Below, one piece after another: positions 8,525 through 17,406 of a stretch of DNA of 64,000 bases. The position numbers were made by a program, and so were the translations under genes. How positions within the stretch are numbered: position 1 is the stretch's first letter; the number at the start of each line of letters is the position of its first letter. Below the pieces are notes generated by a model. The model worked only from the letters and a program-made list of their open reading frames with translations, did not search any database and was not told the origin of the DNA. Origin of the DNA: Thalassospira mesophila (GTDB lineage Bacteria > Pseudomonadota > Alphaproteobacteria > Rhodospirillales > Thalassospiraceae); NCBI RefSeq assembly GCF_002115755.1, contig NZ_JFKA01000010.1, positions 1 through 64,000 of the forward strand, read 5' to 3'.

Positions 8525-9094
8525 ATGACATATCGCGGCATATTTCGACGGCTCGTTGCGCTAGCGGGTTTGGGTGCCCTTGGGGCAATTGCGGCCTGTG
8601 CGCCGACCTATCCACCGCAACAAACCACCGCAGCAGCCCCCGCCCCGTCTGGTATCGTCACACCCTGGAGCTGGAACGTACAAACACCCCTGGCGGCACA
8701 ACCGCAAACAATGGCCCCCACAGCGCAGGCTGCACCGCGGGCCCCCGTTGCATCTGGCCCGCTGGCAAATGATGCGGTCCTGCCCGCAACGTCCATGCCG
8801 GTCGAAAGCATTGCGTTGTCGCCAGCACAAAAAACCGAACTTGACGAAGCCCGGATCGCCCTTGGCATACTGGACCGCATGGCAAACCGCTGCCTGACCG
8901 AGGCCGATGCCGCGTCTTGCACAACATTGCAGGTCAACTGGCCCAATCTTTCGCGGCAATTACGCCAAAGCCTGGCTGTGATTTCAGGGCAGGATTTTGC
9001 CGACCCCATTGTTCCGCAAACCGGCAACAGCTTTCCGGTGACATCCCCCCAAATGGGGAATGTGCCGCGCCGCCCGTCGGCCACCCCCCCGTAA
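8525..9094 (+). CDS. Small proline/alanine-rich lipoprotein, unknown function
   Basis: 189 residues from an ATG preceded by AAAGGAA; the open frame extends upstream but only this start gives a signal peptide. The N-terminus GFLRRLVAL-like stretch ends in a lipobox (IAAC, Cys at about residue 24), so the mature protein should be lipid-anchored to the envelope. Next comes a low-complexity Pro/Ala/Thr stretch to about residue 95, then a short helical domain with two cysteines (RCLTEADAASCTTLQ) that may pair. The gene begins 52 bases after the ABC permease stop and may be part of that operon. I do not recognise the family. Confidence 0.7.
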   Translation: MTYRGIFRRLVALAGLGALGAIAACAPTYPPQQTTAAAPAPSGIVTPWSWNVQTPLAAQPQTMAPTAQAAPRAPVASGPLANDAVLPATSMPVESIALSPAQKTELDEARIALGILDRMANRCLTEADAASCTTLQVNWPNLSRQLRQSLAVISGQDFADPIVPQTGNSFPVTSPQMGNVPRRPSATPP

Positions 9095-9135
9095 ATGGCA
9101 CCGTCCATGCAAAAGGAAATTCCGCTATCGCCCGG

Positions 9136-9161
9136 GGGTTAAACACCCCGATGTTTAACCC
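9136..9161 (+). terminator. Hairpin after the lipoprotein gene
   Basis: GGGTTAAACA and TGTTTAACCC form a perfect 10-bp stem about 40 bases after the stop. There is no T tract, so it may stabilise the RNA end rather than terminate. Confidence 0.5.
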
Positions 9162-9394
9162 GGCATATCAAAAATTCCGCCCTGGCGACCTTGTGTGAAC
9201 AGATTGAATTTTCAGTCCAATGCCCGTACCATTTGCATGCATTCTACTATTTGCGGGTAGGCTGGCAGGTTTTTAAGTGCTGTTTTGAGATAGAACAAAG
9301 TTAACGTCAAATCGCTGGTTTATCCTGCCTTCATCATTATCGCCCGGTTGTTTTAACCCTTTGTCCGGGCTGCGCAGGAAGGAGCTTCTGGCAG
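9162..9394. other. Promoter region of the tandem Usp gene
   Basis: Gene-free. It ends in a strong AAGGAG ribosome binding site for the Usp gene. I found no FNR-type box here. Confidence 0.45.
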
Positions 9395-10237
9395 ATGTTT
9401 CGTGATATGCTTGTTCACATCGACAATACCAAACCGTGCACCGAAAGGTTGTCGGTTGCGCTGACGGTTGCAAAGGCACACAAGGCCCATCTGACCGGGG
9501 TTTATGTTTTGCCGCGCGCCGAAATTCCGCGTTTCATGGAAGTGCAGATTTCGGCCGACATCATGGAAGCCCAGCGCCGCACCATCCGCGAAGGTGCCGC
9601 CGAAGCCAAAGCCGTTTATACCGAAGCCTGCGAAAAAGCCGGTGTATCGTTTAGCTGGCAAGAAGCAAACTGCCTGGCAACCGAAATTGCCGACACCGTT
9701 GCCATGTATGCCCGCCACCATGATTTAACGGTTCTGGGCCAGTATGACCCGGAAAGCTCGGACCCGTCATCCACCTCGGAAATGCCGGACAAGGTTATTT
9801 TGACTGCCGGTGCGCCGGTTCTGGTTGTGCCGCGCTATGGCAAATACGAAACTGTTGGCACCCGTGTCATGGTGGCGTGGAAGCCCTACCGCGAAGCCGT
9901 TCGTGCGGTAAATGACGGTATGTCATTCCTTGAAAATGCCAAATCGGCACTGGTTTTATGTGCAGACCCCAACAAGGCCGCGCGCGATTCCATCCCGGTT
10001 CCCGGTGTGGACATTGCCGACCGTCTGGCGCGCCACGGCGTTAATGTGCGCAAGGAAACCATGAATGCCGAAGGTATCAGCGTTGGCGACCTGTTATTGT
10101 CGCGCGCGGCGGATGAAAGCATCGATCTGATGCTGTGCGGGGCCTATGGCCGCCCGCGCCTGCGCGAATTGATGCTGGGCGGGGTCACACAACACCTGCT
10201 TAAACATATGACGGTTCCTGTGCTGTTTTCGCACTAA
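9395..10237 (+). CDS. Universal stress protein, two UspA domains
   Basis: 280 residues forming two consecutive UspA domains (about 1-145 and 150-280). The second domain keeps the nucleotide-loop signature GAYGRPRLRELMLGGVTQHLL, close to the G-x2-G-x9-G pattern of ATP-binding Usps. The first domain has lost it. Usps are cytosolic dimers that help survival in starvation, low oxygen or oxidative stress. The stop codon's last base is also the first base of the 149-bp structured repeat, so its mRNA probably carries that element as its 3' end. Confidence 0.9.
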   Translation: MFRDMLVHIDNTKPCTERLSVALTVAKAHKAHLTGVYVLPRAEIPRFMEVQISADIMEAQRRTIREGAAEAKAVYTEACEKAGVSFSWQEANCLATEIADTVAMYARHHDLTVLGQYDPESSDPSSTSEMPDKVILTAGAPVLVVPRYGKYETVGTRVMVAWKPYREAVRAVNDGMSFLENAKSALVLCADPNKAARDSIPVPGVDIADRLARHGVNVRKETMNAEGISVGDLLLSRAADESIDLMLCGAYGRPRLRELMLGGVTQHLLKHMTVPVLFSH

Positions 10238-10385
10238 TACCAGTTCTCTATGAGGAAGACTCATGGGGAACTGGTCAGGCGCGACGGCGCCGCGCGGCTT
10301 GTGCCGCGAAAGGCAAGGGGTTCAGAGAAGCCCGCCCGCCGACTGACGGCCTCATTGATCGGTTTCGATCAATGAGGTTTGGTAT
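10237..10385 (+). repeat. 149-bp structured intergenic repeat, copy 1
   Basis: Ends in short terminal inverted repeats (ATACCA ... TGGTAT). It is the same length as the copy at 16168-16316, with about 129 of 149 positions identical and no gaps. It can fold into consecutive hairpins: ACCAGTTCTC with GGGAACTGGT, GCCGCG-type arms in the centre, GGGTTC with GAAGCC, and CCTCATTGATC with GATCAATGAGG. Stem positions that differ between the copies change on both sides. It starts on the last base of the Usp stop codon. No protein-coding potential is seen. Confidence 0.8.
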
Positions 10386-10426
10386 AAGCCTGTATTCCAT
10401 CCCAAATCGACCCTTTCCGCAAATCC

Positions 10427-10464
10427 GCAAAACGGCCGATCGCAAGATTGGCCGTTTTGCCTTT
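10427..10464. terminator. Hairpin terminator downstream of the repeat
   Basis: GCAAAACGGCC and GGCCGTTTTGC form an 11-bp stem followed by CTTTTG. It should end transcripts that read through the Usp gene and repeat copy 1. Confidence 0.75.
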
Positions 10465-10653
10465 TGTGCGCGTTTTCAATGCAAACGGGCCCCTTCCCAA
10501 CAAAGGCGGATGCCCGTTTGCAGGTTTGCGGTCTGTCGTGCCAGCACCACGCGCACAGAACATTCGGTTCTTTGGTGCAAGAAATGATTTCCCGTTGCGT
10601 GCCAAGCCGATACAGTCGGCGCAAACAGTTTTACCCGCTTTACGAGGTTCGCC

Positions 10654-12063
10654 ATGACGACCATCACCGACACCACCCCAACCACAGAAACAGCGGCCAC
10701 GACGGCCTTGGGCAATTCAGCCGCCAGCCGCGATATTGCCAGCGTTTTGCACCCCTATACCAATTTCACCGCCCATGAAAAAACCGGCCCGATGGTGATT
10801 ACCAAGGGCAACGGCATTTATGTCAGCGATGATACCGGCCGCGATTATATCGAAGGCATGGCGGGCCTGTGGTGTGCGTCATTGGGGTTTAGCGAAAAAC
10901 GGCTGGTGGCAGCGGCGACAAAGCAGCTTGAAACCCTGCCGTTTTATCACAGCTTTGCCTCGCGCAGCACCAACCCGACCATTGATCTGGCGGCAAAACT
11001 GCTGGAGCTGGCACCGGTGCCGATGTCGAAAATATTCTTCGCCAATTCCGGGTCCGAAGCCACCGACAGCGCCATCAAGATGGTGTGGTATTATCACAAT
11101 GCCATTGCCCGCCCGGAAAAGAAGAAAATCATTTCGCGCAAACGCGGCTATCACGGGGTTACGGTGGCTTCGGCCTCGTTAACCGGTCTTCCGGGTAATC
11201 ATAAATTGTTCGATTTACCGATCGACCGCATTTTGCACACCGAAACCCCGCATTTCTGGCGCGAAGCCCAACCCTATGAAACCGAAGAAGATTTTGCCAC
11301 CCGCATGGCCGAATCGCTCGAAGATCTGATCCAGGCCGAAGGCCCCGAAACAGTCGCCGCCTTTATCGCCGAACCCATCATGGGGGCCGGCGGTGTGGTG
11401 GTGCCGCCGCGCACTTATTTTGAAAAAATTCAGGAAGTGCTTGACCGGTACGACATCCTGTTTATTGCCGACGAGGTCATTTGCGGCTTTGGCCGCACCG
11501 GGCGCATGTTTGCCACCGAAACCTTCCACCTCAAACCCGATATGATCACGGTGGCAAAGCAGCTTTCATCGGCCTATCAGCCGATTTCAGCGCTGTTTAT
11601 AAATGAAAAGATTTATCAGGCCCTGAAAAAAGGCGCGGATGAAGTCGGTGCCTTTGGCCACGGCTTTACCTATTCCGGCCATCCGGTTGCCGCCGCTGTT
11701 GCCCTTGAAACCCTTAAAATTTACGAAGATGACGGTATTATTGACCATGTTCGCAGTGTGATGGGGCATTTTCAGCAACGCCTGCGTGATTTGAACAAAT
11801 TTGAAAATGTTGGCGAAACCCGGGGCAAGGGCCTGATTGGGGCGTTTGAACTTGTGGCCGACAAATGTGCCAAAACGCCCTTTACCCCAACCGGTTGGGC
11901 GGGCAAGGCCGTGGCCGAGCTGTGCCTGGAACACGGGGTTATTTTGCGCGCAATGGGCGACAGCGTTGCCATGTGCCCACCGCTGATCATTACCGATGCG
12001 CAAATTGATGACATGTTTGATGGCATCGAGGCCGCGCTGACCCAGTGGCAAAAGGCAATTTAA
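10654..12063 (+). CDS. Class III aminotransferase (omega-amino acid/polyamine:pyruvate type)
   Basis: A 469-residue PLP enzyme of aminotransferase class III. Signatures: ANSGSEATDSAIKMVWYYHN (PLP phosphate region), FIADEVICGFGRTGRMF with the cofactor Asp, and the PLP-binding lysine near residue 302 in TVAKQLSSAY. The WxxSLGF region near residue 73 (GLWCASLGFSEKRL) and the length fit omega-transaminases acting on putrescine, beta-alanine or taurine with pyruvate as acceptor. It is a single gene with a GAGG ribosome binding site and a strong terminator, so no pathway context fixes the substrate. Confidence 0.88.
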   Translation: MTTITDTTPTTETAATTALGNSAASRDIASVLHPYTNFTAHEKTGPMVITKGNGIYVSDDTGRDYIEGMAGLWCASLGFSEKRLVAAATKQLETLPFYHSFASRSTNPTIDLAAKLLELAPVPMSKIFFANSGSEATDSAIKMVWYYHNAIARPEKKKIISRKRGYHGVTVASASLTGLPGNHKLFDLPIDRILHTETPHFWREAQPYETEEDFATRMAESLEDLIQAEGPETVAAFIAEPIMGAGGVVVPPRTYFEKIQEVLDRYDILFIADEVICGFGRTGRMFATETFHLKPDMITVAKQLSSAYQPISALFINEKIYQALKKGADEVGAFGHGFTYSGHPVAAAVALETLKIYEDDGIIDHVRSVMGHFQQRLRDLNKFENVGETRGKGLIGAFELVADKCAKTPFTPTGWAGKAVAELCLEHGVILRAMGDSVAMCPPLIITDAQIDDMFDGIEAALTQWQKAI

Positions 12064-12094
12064 CCACCGAACTTAACCTGTGAAGACCCGGTTA

Positions 12095-12128
12095 CCTCAA
12101 GGCCCGCCATTGTGTGCGGGCCTTGAGG
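12095..12128 (+). terminator. Terminator after the aminotransferase
   Basis: CCTCAAGGCCCGC and GCGGGCCTTGAGG form a perfect 13-bp stem about 30 bases after the stop. The trailing T tract is weak (CGGTTTTGG). Confidence 0.7.
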
Positions 12129-12666
12129 CGGTTTTGGCTGCAAGGTGGTTGCCCAATGCCCCAAACCCCGGCAATCCATGCTGCATTGCCGCGACTCTGC
12201 CACGCGGTTTGTTGCGCCCATGTCGGACCTGAAATTTGGCATGGTTGCGGCGACATAACCGCTCCGTTGTCTGATTTTTCGCACATAACCCTGTGTTCCG
12301 CGCCGAGGTTTCGCACATTTCGTGCCATTTAAACCATGCATGCGTGCCATGTGGGCAAAATTACGGCTGTTGGGCTTGCCAAACCCGGCCATTGCCGCCA
12401 AATTGGGGATCAGGGGCGAGATCGACACACAACAGGATGGAACGCCTTTCTGCCAGCACGGTACGGGATGATCTTGGAATCGCTTAAAAATTTGATGCGG
12501 GTCAATGCGGGCGACCCTTAAATGGTCAATAACCGCACCACACCCCCGGACAGGATGCGCCCGGAAATGCTGTTCCCGCCCGGTCAGAATGACCGGCAGG
12601 ATAGATAAGGACCTTCGCGGGATGTACCGCATACCGACCGTGAAGCGACAGGCGAAAGATGCAAAG
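12129..12666. other. Long leader/promoter region of hemA
   Basis: 538 bases with no gene I can support. Several short frames cross it, and an in-frame upstream extension of hemA (from 12505) is Cys/Arg-rich and unlike ALAS N-termini. It holds a candidate FNR box at 12492-12505. Confidence 0.5.
12492..12505 (+). promoter_or_regulatory. Candidate FNR/FnrL box upstream of hemA
   Basis: TTGATGCGGGTCAA matches the FNR consensus TTGAT-N4-ATCAA at 9 of 10 defined positions. It lies 162 bases before the hemA start. Oxygen control of hemA by FnrL is known in Rhodobacter; operation here is inferred. Confidence 0.45.
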
Positions 12667-13884
12667 ATGAATTATAACAATTTCTTCAAAGACGCGCTTG
12701 GTGGCCTGAAGGCTGAAGGCCGCTATCGTGTGTTCGCCAACCTTGAGCGCATCGTCGGTGAATTTCCGCGCGCGTGGCTCCATACCGGCAATGGTGAAGA
12801 TCCGCGCAAAATTACAGTGTGGTGCTCAAACGATTATCTGGGCATGGGCCAGCACCCCAAGGTGCTTGAAGCCATGCAGTCCGAAATCACCGGTCAGGGT
12901 GGCGGTGCCGGTGGCACACGCAATATTTCCGGCTCCAACCATGTTCATGTCACACTGGAAGAAGAACTTGCCGATCTGCATGGCAAGGAATCTGCTCTTT
13001 TGATGACATCAGGCTACGTCGCCAACTGGACGACGCTTTCCACACTGGGCACCAAGCTGCCCGATTGCGTGATTATTTCCGACGCGTTCAACCATAATTC
13101 CATGATCGAAGGCATGCGCCATTCCAAGGCCGAACGCCGGATCTGGAAACATAATGATGTTGAACATCTTGAACAAATTCTGGCTGACCTTGGCCCCAAC
13201 CGCGCCAAGATTGTCGCCTTTGAATCGGTTTATTCGATGGATGGCGATATCGCCCCGATCCGCGAAATTCTGGATCTGTGCGAAAAATACAACGCCCTGT
13301 CCTATCTTGACGAAGTCCATGCCGTTGGCATGTATGGCCCGCGCGGCGGCGGTGTTGCCGAACGCGATGGCGTGATGGACCGGGTTGATATTGTGCAGGG
13401 CACGCTGGCCAAAGCCTTTGGCGTTATTGGCGGCTATATTGCCGGCAAAGCCGAAGTGGTTGATTTCGTGCGCAGCTTTGGCAACGGCTTTATCTTTACC
13501 AGTTCCCACCCGCCCAGCATTGCGGCAGGGGCCCTTGCCAGCATTCGCCATTTAAAAGAAAGCAATGTAGAACGCGAAGCGCAAAAGGAACGCGCCGAAA
13601 CTCTGCGCCAGCGCATGCGCGATGCCGGTTTACCGGTAATGGATGCCCCCAGCCATATCGTGCCGCTTATGGTGGGCGATGCCGCCATGTGCAAGGAAGC
13701 CAGCGACCGCCTGCTGTATGATCACGACATTTATGTTCAGCCGATCAATTATCCGACCGTACCGCGCGGCACCGAACGCCTGCGCTTTACCCCCGGCCCG
13801 CTACATAATGATGAATTGATCGACCATCTGATCAATTCATTGCTGACCGTCTGGGGCCAGTTGGGCATTCAAAAAGCCGCCTGA
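12667..13884 (+). CDS. hemA: 5-aminolevulinate synthase
   Basis: A 405-residue ALAS, which condenses glycine and succinyl-CoA to 5-aminolevulinate, the first step of the C4 haem pathway. The start at 12667 gives [23 protein letters not shown], the normal ALAS N-terminus. The PLP lysine is Lys249 in [15 protein letters not shown], and the glycine-rich loop [12 protein letters not shown] and HNSMIEG segment are intact. An ALAS instead of glutamyl-tRNA reductase is a strong sign of Alphaproteobacteria. The gene stands alone, with a long leader, a candidate FNR box and a terminator at 13929. Confidence 0.96.
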   Translation: MNYNNFFKDALGGLKAEGRYRVFANLERIVGEFPRAWLHTGNGEDPRKITVWCSNDYLGMGQHPKVLEAMQSEITGQGGGAGGTRNISGSNHVHVTLEEELADLHGKESALLMTSGYVANWTTLSTLGTKLPDCVIISDAFNHNSMIEGMRHSKAERRIWKHNDVEHLEQILADLGPNRAKIVAFESVYSMDGDIAPIREILDLCEKYNALSYLDEVHAVGMYGPRGGGVAERDGVMDRVDIVQGTLAKAFGVIGGYIAGKAEVVDFVRSFGNGFIFTSSHPPSIAAGALASIRHLKESNVEREAQKERAETLRQRMRDAGLPVMDAPSHIVPLMVGDAAMCKEASDRLLYDHDIYVQPINYPTVPRGTERLRFTPGPLHNDELIDHLINSLLTVWGQLGIQKAA

Positions 13885-13928
13885 CCCCATAACGGTTTTG
13901 CAATAAACCGTGTGCGCATAACAGTTTC

Positions 13929-13956
13929 AAACCCCGTCCTTGTGGCGGGGTTTTTA
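13929..13956 (+). terminator. Terminator after hemA
   Basis: AACCCCG and CGGGGTT arms followed by TTTTT. Confidence 0.85.
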
Positions 13957-14195
13957 TTTGCCTGCACCCCAGCCAACCACCTGTTTCCCACTTCCATCTT
14001 CGCGGATTTTGGAACCGACGACACGGCAATGCCCGATACATCTTATCGCAGGCACCTTTGCATCTTTGTCCTGTTTGCAATTGCGCATCTTGGCTCTATA
14101 TTCTGGTAGTGGAAAATAATTGCAGCTCCTCAATCTACTTGCAATTAATAACCGTTCGCGTTAACGTCGGAACCTGAAACGGATCGGGAACCGCC
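13957..14195. other. Gene-free stretch before the PadR-like regulator
   Basis: No supported gene. It should contain the promoter of the regulator at 14196. No clear palindromic operator is seen. Confidence 0.4.
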
Positions 14196-14732
14196 ATGTA
14201 TACGGATAGAACCTTGCTGCCCAAAGAATGTCTTCGCCTGTGCGCGCTTGGAACTTTGGCCCTGTCAGACAAACCGATCAGCTATGCCGATCTGGCCAAT
14301 CTGGTGCGGCATTTTACGGCCCATATCATGGGGCCGTCGCTTGATATGATGGGCTCGTCGTTACAGCTTTTGAAGCTGGAAGGGCTGGTACGCGAAACCT
14401 GTGGTGCGGGCGGCAAAGGCGAAGGAGAACTGTCGCTTACTGATGCCGGGCGCAAAAAATTTGATGAATTAATGCAAGGCACCCTGCGCGATACCTCGGG
14501 CGAGCTTTCGCGTCTGGTGATGGCGCTTAAAATGCGGTTTTTGCATTTGCTTGACGCCGAAACCCGCCGCGACCAGATTGAAATTCTGCAAGATGTCTGC
14601 GAGCTGGAACTTGACCGCATGCTGGTTCTGCGTGAACAGCATGAGAACGATGTCGGTGCCTTTGTCGGCTGGATTGACATGGAAGTCTCTCGGCTGCGGC
14701 AAAAACATGCATGGCTTACCAGCCTGTTATAA
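14196..14732 (+). CDS. PadR-like winged-helix transcriptional regulator
   Basis: 178 residues. The N-terminal ~90 residues look like a winged helix: ECLRLCALGTLAL helix, LLKLEGLVRET recognition region and a GEGELSLTDAGRKKFDELM wing ending. The C-terminal half is a long helix rich in charged residues (ETRRDQIEILQDVCELELDRMLVLREQHEND), as in PadR-type dimerisation arms. The target and ligand are unknown. It is a single gene with no obvious partner. The assignment is structural and a hypothetical label would also be fair. Confidence 0.6.
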   Translation: MYTDRTLLPKECLRLCALGTLALSDKPISYADLANLVRHFTAHIMGPSLDMMGSSLQLLKLEGLVRETCGAGGKGEGELSLTDAGRKKFDELMQGTLRDTSGELSRLVMALKMRFLHLLDAETRRDQIEILQDVCELELDRMLVLREQHENDVGAFVGWIDMEVSRLRQKHAWLTSLL

Positions 14733-15331
14733 GGCAGACCGTTGGCCTCCGAAGCTAATCCGGGATGGTATGGTAACAAGGGCGGCCTAACCCCGGAGCT
14801 GCTTTGATTATAGCCTGTTGCCAGAAACCCTGAAATTACACGCGCCCCTACGTAAATCCCAGCGCCCTGTCAGTCCCGTTGCCCTCACTGCCCCCGCTCC
14901 CCTCCCCGGCACAACCGCCCACGGGCCCCCAAGTGCCGGGCCCCATGTTACCCCCAGATAATTTTATAAAACAGCGGCGGAACAAACCCGCCGATGGCAC
15001 ATTTGTACAATCAACATGGCCAATTTTGGCTACCGGCGCGCAAATGGCCCGCACTAAAAGCTTACCTTCACCGCACGCTCTGCTATCGCACAGACAAATA
15101 ATGACATTTCAACTTTCGCTGTCAAAAAACAGCCATCATCAGGCAACACATTGCGTTTTATGGACCTTTTCGCCAACTCATCCGGCTTTAAACTTGACCG
15201 TTAAAAGTACATGAATAAATTCAACGCGAAGAACGTTTTCAACACCGCCTGATGTTGCGAAAAGGTGACATGATGCCTGCCGCCTGTGCCCGCCATGCCG
15301 TATATAGTGCCTGTAGTGAAAGTGCTTGAAT
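14733..15331. other. 600-base stretch without a supported gene
   Basis: It contains C-rich, low-complexity sequence around 14870-14950 and an AT-richer part after 14950. No open frame has homology-like features and I see no RNA gene. It should hold the promoter of the hydroxylase that follows. Confidence 0.4.
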
Positions 15332-16168
15332 ATGTCCGATACCAATATGTCGATACCGCGCGAAACCACTTCTGATTCAACCCAAAATTTTGGTACCGAC
15401 GGAATTACCCCGATGGGCAGGCCAAGCCGGATTGCCCGGTTTTTCATGGCAATCGTTTCCTGGGCGGAGCGCCTGAATGTTAAATATGCAAAACTGGGAA
15501 ACCCGCCGGTTTATGACAATGCGACCTTTCCATGGGCCGCCGATATTGAAAAAGAATGGCCTGCCATTCGCAAGGAACTCGACGAAGTTTTAAAACGCCA
15601 GGACGATCTTCCATCATTTCAGGACATCTCGACCGACGTCAAAACCATCTCGACCGACAAGCACTGGAAAACATTTTTCATTCTGGGTTTTGGCGTGAAG
15701 TCGGAACAGGCAATTAAAACCTGCCCGGAAACCTGGCGGATCGTTAACAAGATCCCCGGTTTGACCACTGCGATGTTTTCGATCTTTGAACCGGGTAAAC
15801 ATTTACCGCCGCATCGCGGCCCCTATAACGGGGTTTTGCGCATGCATCTGGGACTTATCGTGCCCGAACCGGCCGATAAACTTGCCATTCGCGTCGACAA
15901 ACAGGTTTGTCACTGGCAGGAAGGCAAGGTTCTGATTTTTGATGATGCCTATAACCACGAAGCATGGAACCACACCGACAAAACGCGGGTTGTGCTGTTC
16001 GTTGATTTCGAAAAACCGCTAAAATTTCCGGCTAATCTGGTGCATTCCATCTTGATGAACCTTGCGATTTTCACGCCGTTTCTTAAAGAAGGGCTCGATA
16101 ATCACAAGCAATGGGAAAAGAAATTCTATGCCGAGGCGGAACAGCTGCGCAACCAGCCCAAAGACTGA
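15332..16168 (+). CDS. Aspartyl/asparaginyl beta-hydroxylase family dioxygenase (LpxO-like)
   Basis: 278 residues. A TTG at 15326 is in frame but ATG 15332 is the more natural start; a later ATG at 15347 is possible. The family core spans residues about 120-235: KHLPPHRGPYNGVLRMHLGLIVP carries the first Fe(II) histidine and the 2-oxoglutarate-binding Arg, and FDDAYNHEAWNHTDKTRVVLFVD carries the second histidine. In bacteria this family includes LpxO, which 2-hydroxylates lipid A acyl chains. One hydrophobic segment near the N-terminus (RIARFFMAIVSW) suggests membrane association. The stop codon's last base begins repeat copy 2. Confidence 0.82.
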   Translation: MSDTNMSIPRETTSDSTQNFGTDGITPMGRPSRIARFFMAIVSWAERLNVKYAKLGNPPVYDNATFPWAADIEKEWPAIRKELDEVLKRQDDLPSFQDISTDVKTISTDKHWKTFFILGFGVKSEQAIKTCPETWRIVNKIPGLTTAMFSIFEPGKHLPPHRGPYNGVLRMHLGLIVPEPADKLAIRVDKQVCHWQEGKVLIFDDAYNHEAWNHTDKTRVVLFVDFEKPLKFPANLVHSILMNLAIFTPFLKEGLDNHKQWEKKFYAEAEQLRNQPKD

Positions 16169-16316
16169 TACCAGATCTCACTGAGGATGACTCATGGAGG
16201 TCTGGTTTGGCGCGACTGCGCCGCGCGGCCTGTGCCGCGAAAGGCAAGGGCTTCGTAGAAGCCCGCCCGCCGACTGAGGGCTGCATTGATCGGTTTCGAT
16301 CAGTGCAGTTTGGTAT
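16168..16316 (+). repeat. 149-bp structured intergenic repeat, copy 2
   Basis: The same element as at 10237-10385: ATACCA...TGGTAT ends, equal length, about 87% identity. Stems: ACCAGATCTC with GAGGTCTGGT, GGGCTTC with GAAGCCC, and CTGCATTGATC with GATCAGTGCAG. Like copy 1, it is in the same orientation as the gene before it and starts on the last A of that gene's stop codon. Confidence 0.8.
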
Positions 16317-16349
16317 GATCTGTCAAAAATCGCGCATCTTGCAAACAAA

Positions 16350-16388
16350 AAGCTCCCTGACCAGACTGCTGATCAGGGAGCTTCGTTT
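16350..16388. terminator. Bidirectional terminator between convergent genes
   Basis: AAGCTCCCTGA and TCAGGGAGCTT form an 11-bp stem, flanked by CGTTTTA on the right and AAAAA on the left. It can serve both the hydroxylase gene (plus) and the SDR gene (minus). Confidence 0.8.
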
Positions 16389-16405
16389 TAGGAGCGTCGC
16401 AAGCG

Positions 16406-17152
16406 CTAATAAAGGTGCTGGCCGCCGGTTACAAATATTTCGGTACCGGTCACGTAACTTGATTCATCGCCCACCAGATAATGCACCGCCGCCGCCACGT
16501 CTTCGGGCGTGCCCATTCTGTTCATTGGAATACGCGGCACCAGGGCTTCGTATTCCGGCGAAATCATTGCGGTTTTAATTTCGCCCGGCGCCACGGCATT
16601 AACCCGCACCCCCAGTTCGGCAAATTCCACCGCCATTTCACGGGTCAGGCCCGACAACGCCGCCTTTGACGTAGAATAGGCCGACCCGGCAAACGGATGC
16701 ACATAATGCCCGGCGATCGAGGTGATGTTGCAAATGGCCCCTTGCCCGCGATGAAGGGCCGCCGCAAAGCCGCGCGCCAGCATAAGCGGGGTGAAAAAGT
16801 TGATCTCGAACACATCGCGCCAGCCGTCAAGATCGCCGTTCAGGCAACCAAGGCGTTCCTTGTAGGGCGTTTTGGGCGAAACACCGGCATTATTAACCAA
16901 GGCATGCAACGGGTCATCGCCCAGCACATCATTGGCTTGGGCTATAAAGCTTTCGACATCTTCGGGTTTGGAAAGATCGGCACGAATATGAATGCCCTGC
17001 GACGGGTCGCGCGGGCAACTGGGCGGCGGGGCTTCGCGCGAACAGCAAATCACCCGCCAGCCACGTTTGGCAAAATATCCCACGGTGACATGGCCGATAC
17101 CACGGCTGGCACCGGTCAGAACAACGGTTTTCGGGGCGGCAGCGTTGCTCAT
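16406..17152 (-). CDS. SDR-family oxidoreductase
   Basis: 248 residues from an ATG at 17152 that has AAGGAA 7 bases upstream; a longer in-frame start at 17182 lacks this. It is a classical short-chain dehydrogenase/reductase: TGASRGIG (NAD(P)-binding, residues about 13-20), VNNAGVS, and the catalytic SAYSTSK (Tyr-x3-Lys). The C-terminus GTEIFVTGGQHLY is the usual SDR ending. The substrate is unknown; it resembles 3-oxoacyl-reductase-like proteins in general. It is divergent from the SRAP gene. Confidence 0.9.
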   Translation of the reverse strand: MSNAAAPKTVVLTGASRGIGHVTVGYFAKRGWRVICCSREAPPPSCPRDPSQGIHIRADLSKPEDVESFIAQANDVLGDDPLHALVNNAGVSPKTPYKERLGCLNGDLDGWRDVFEINFFTPLMLARGFAAALHRGQGAICNITSIAGHYVHPFAGSAYSTSKAALSGLTREMAVEFAELGVRVNAVAPGEIKTAMISPEYEALVPRIPMNRMGTPEDVAAAVHYLVGDESSYVTGTEIFVTGGQHLY

Positions 17153-17406
17153 AAATGGTTTCCTTGCTGGTGGCGACGACAAGCGCCGTTTATATCACTG
17201 GCCCGGCGCGGAAAGAAGACACACAATCGGCATCCGGTCCTGCCATCTTTACACATCAAGCGGCGATGATAGTCTGTGTTACTTTGTAAAGAACAGTCAG
17301 AACGGTTTGTAAAATAATCTTCCCCGCAAGGCATTGATGTCCCTTGCTGATATAGGCGCATTTACCGGTTTGCGCCACCTGTCCGATCAAGGAAGCCTGA
17401 AAATAC

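Noticed and set aside
10237..10385. The 149-bp repeat as a tRNA or known riboswitch
   Set aside because: No cloverleaf with the invariant tRNA bases, and it lies after stop codons rather than in leaders.
12505..12666. N-terminal extension of hemA in the same frame
   Set aside because: Cys/Arg/Pro-rich sequence unlike any ALAS N-terminus; the start at 12667 gives the normal length and first residues.
14848..15054. 68-codon Gly-rich minus-strand frame
   Set aside because: The reading frame reflects C-rich low-complexity sequence; no start signal or domain pattern.
17291..17303. Possible LexA box (GAAC-N5-GAAC) before the SRAP gene
   Set aside because: The alphaproteobacterial LexA site needs a 7-base spacer; here it is 5.
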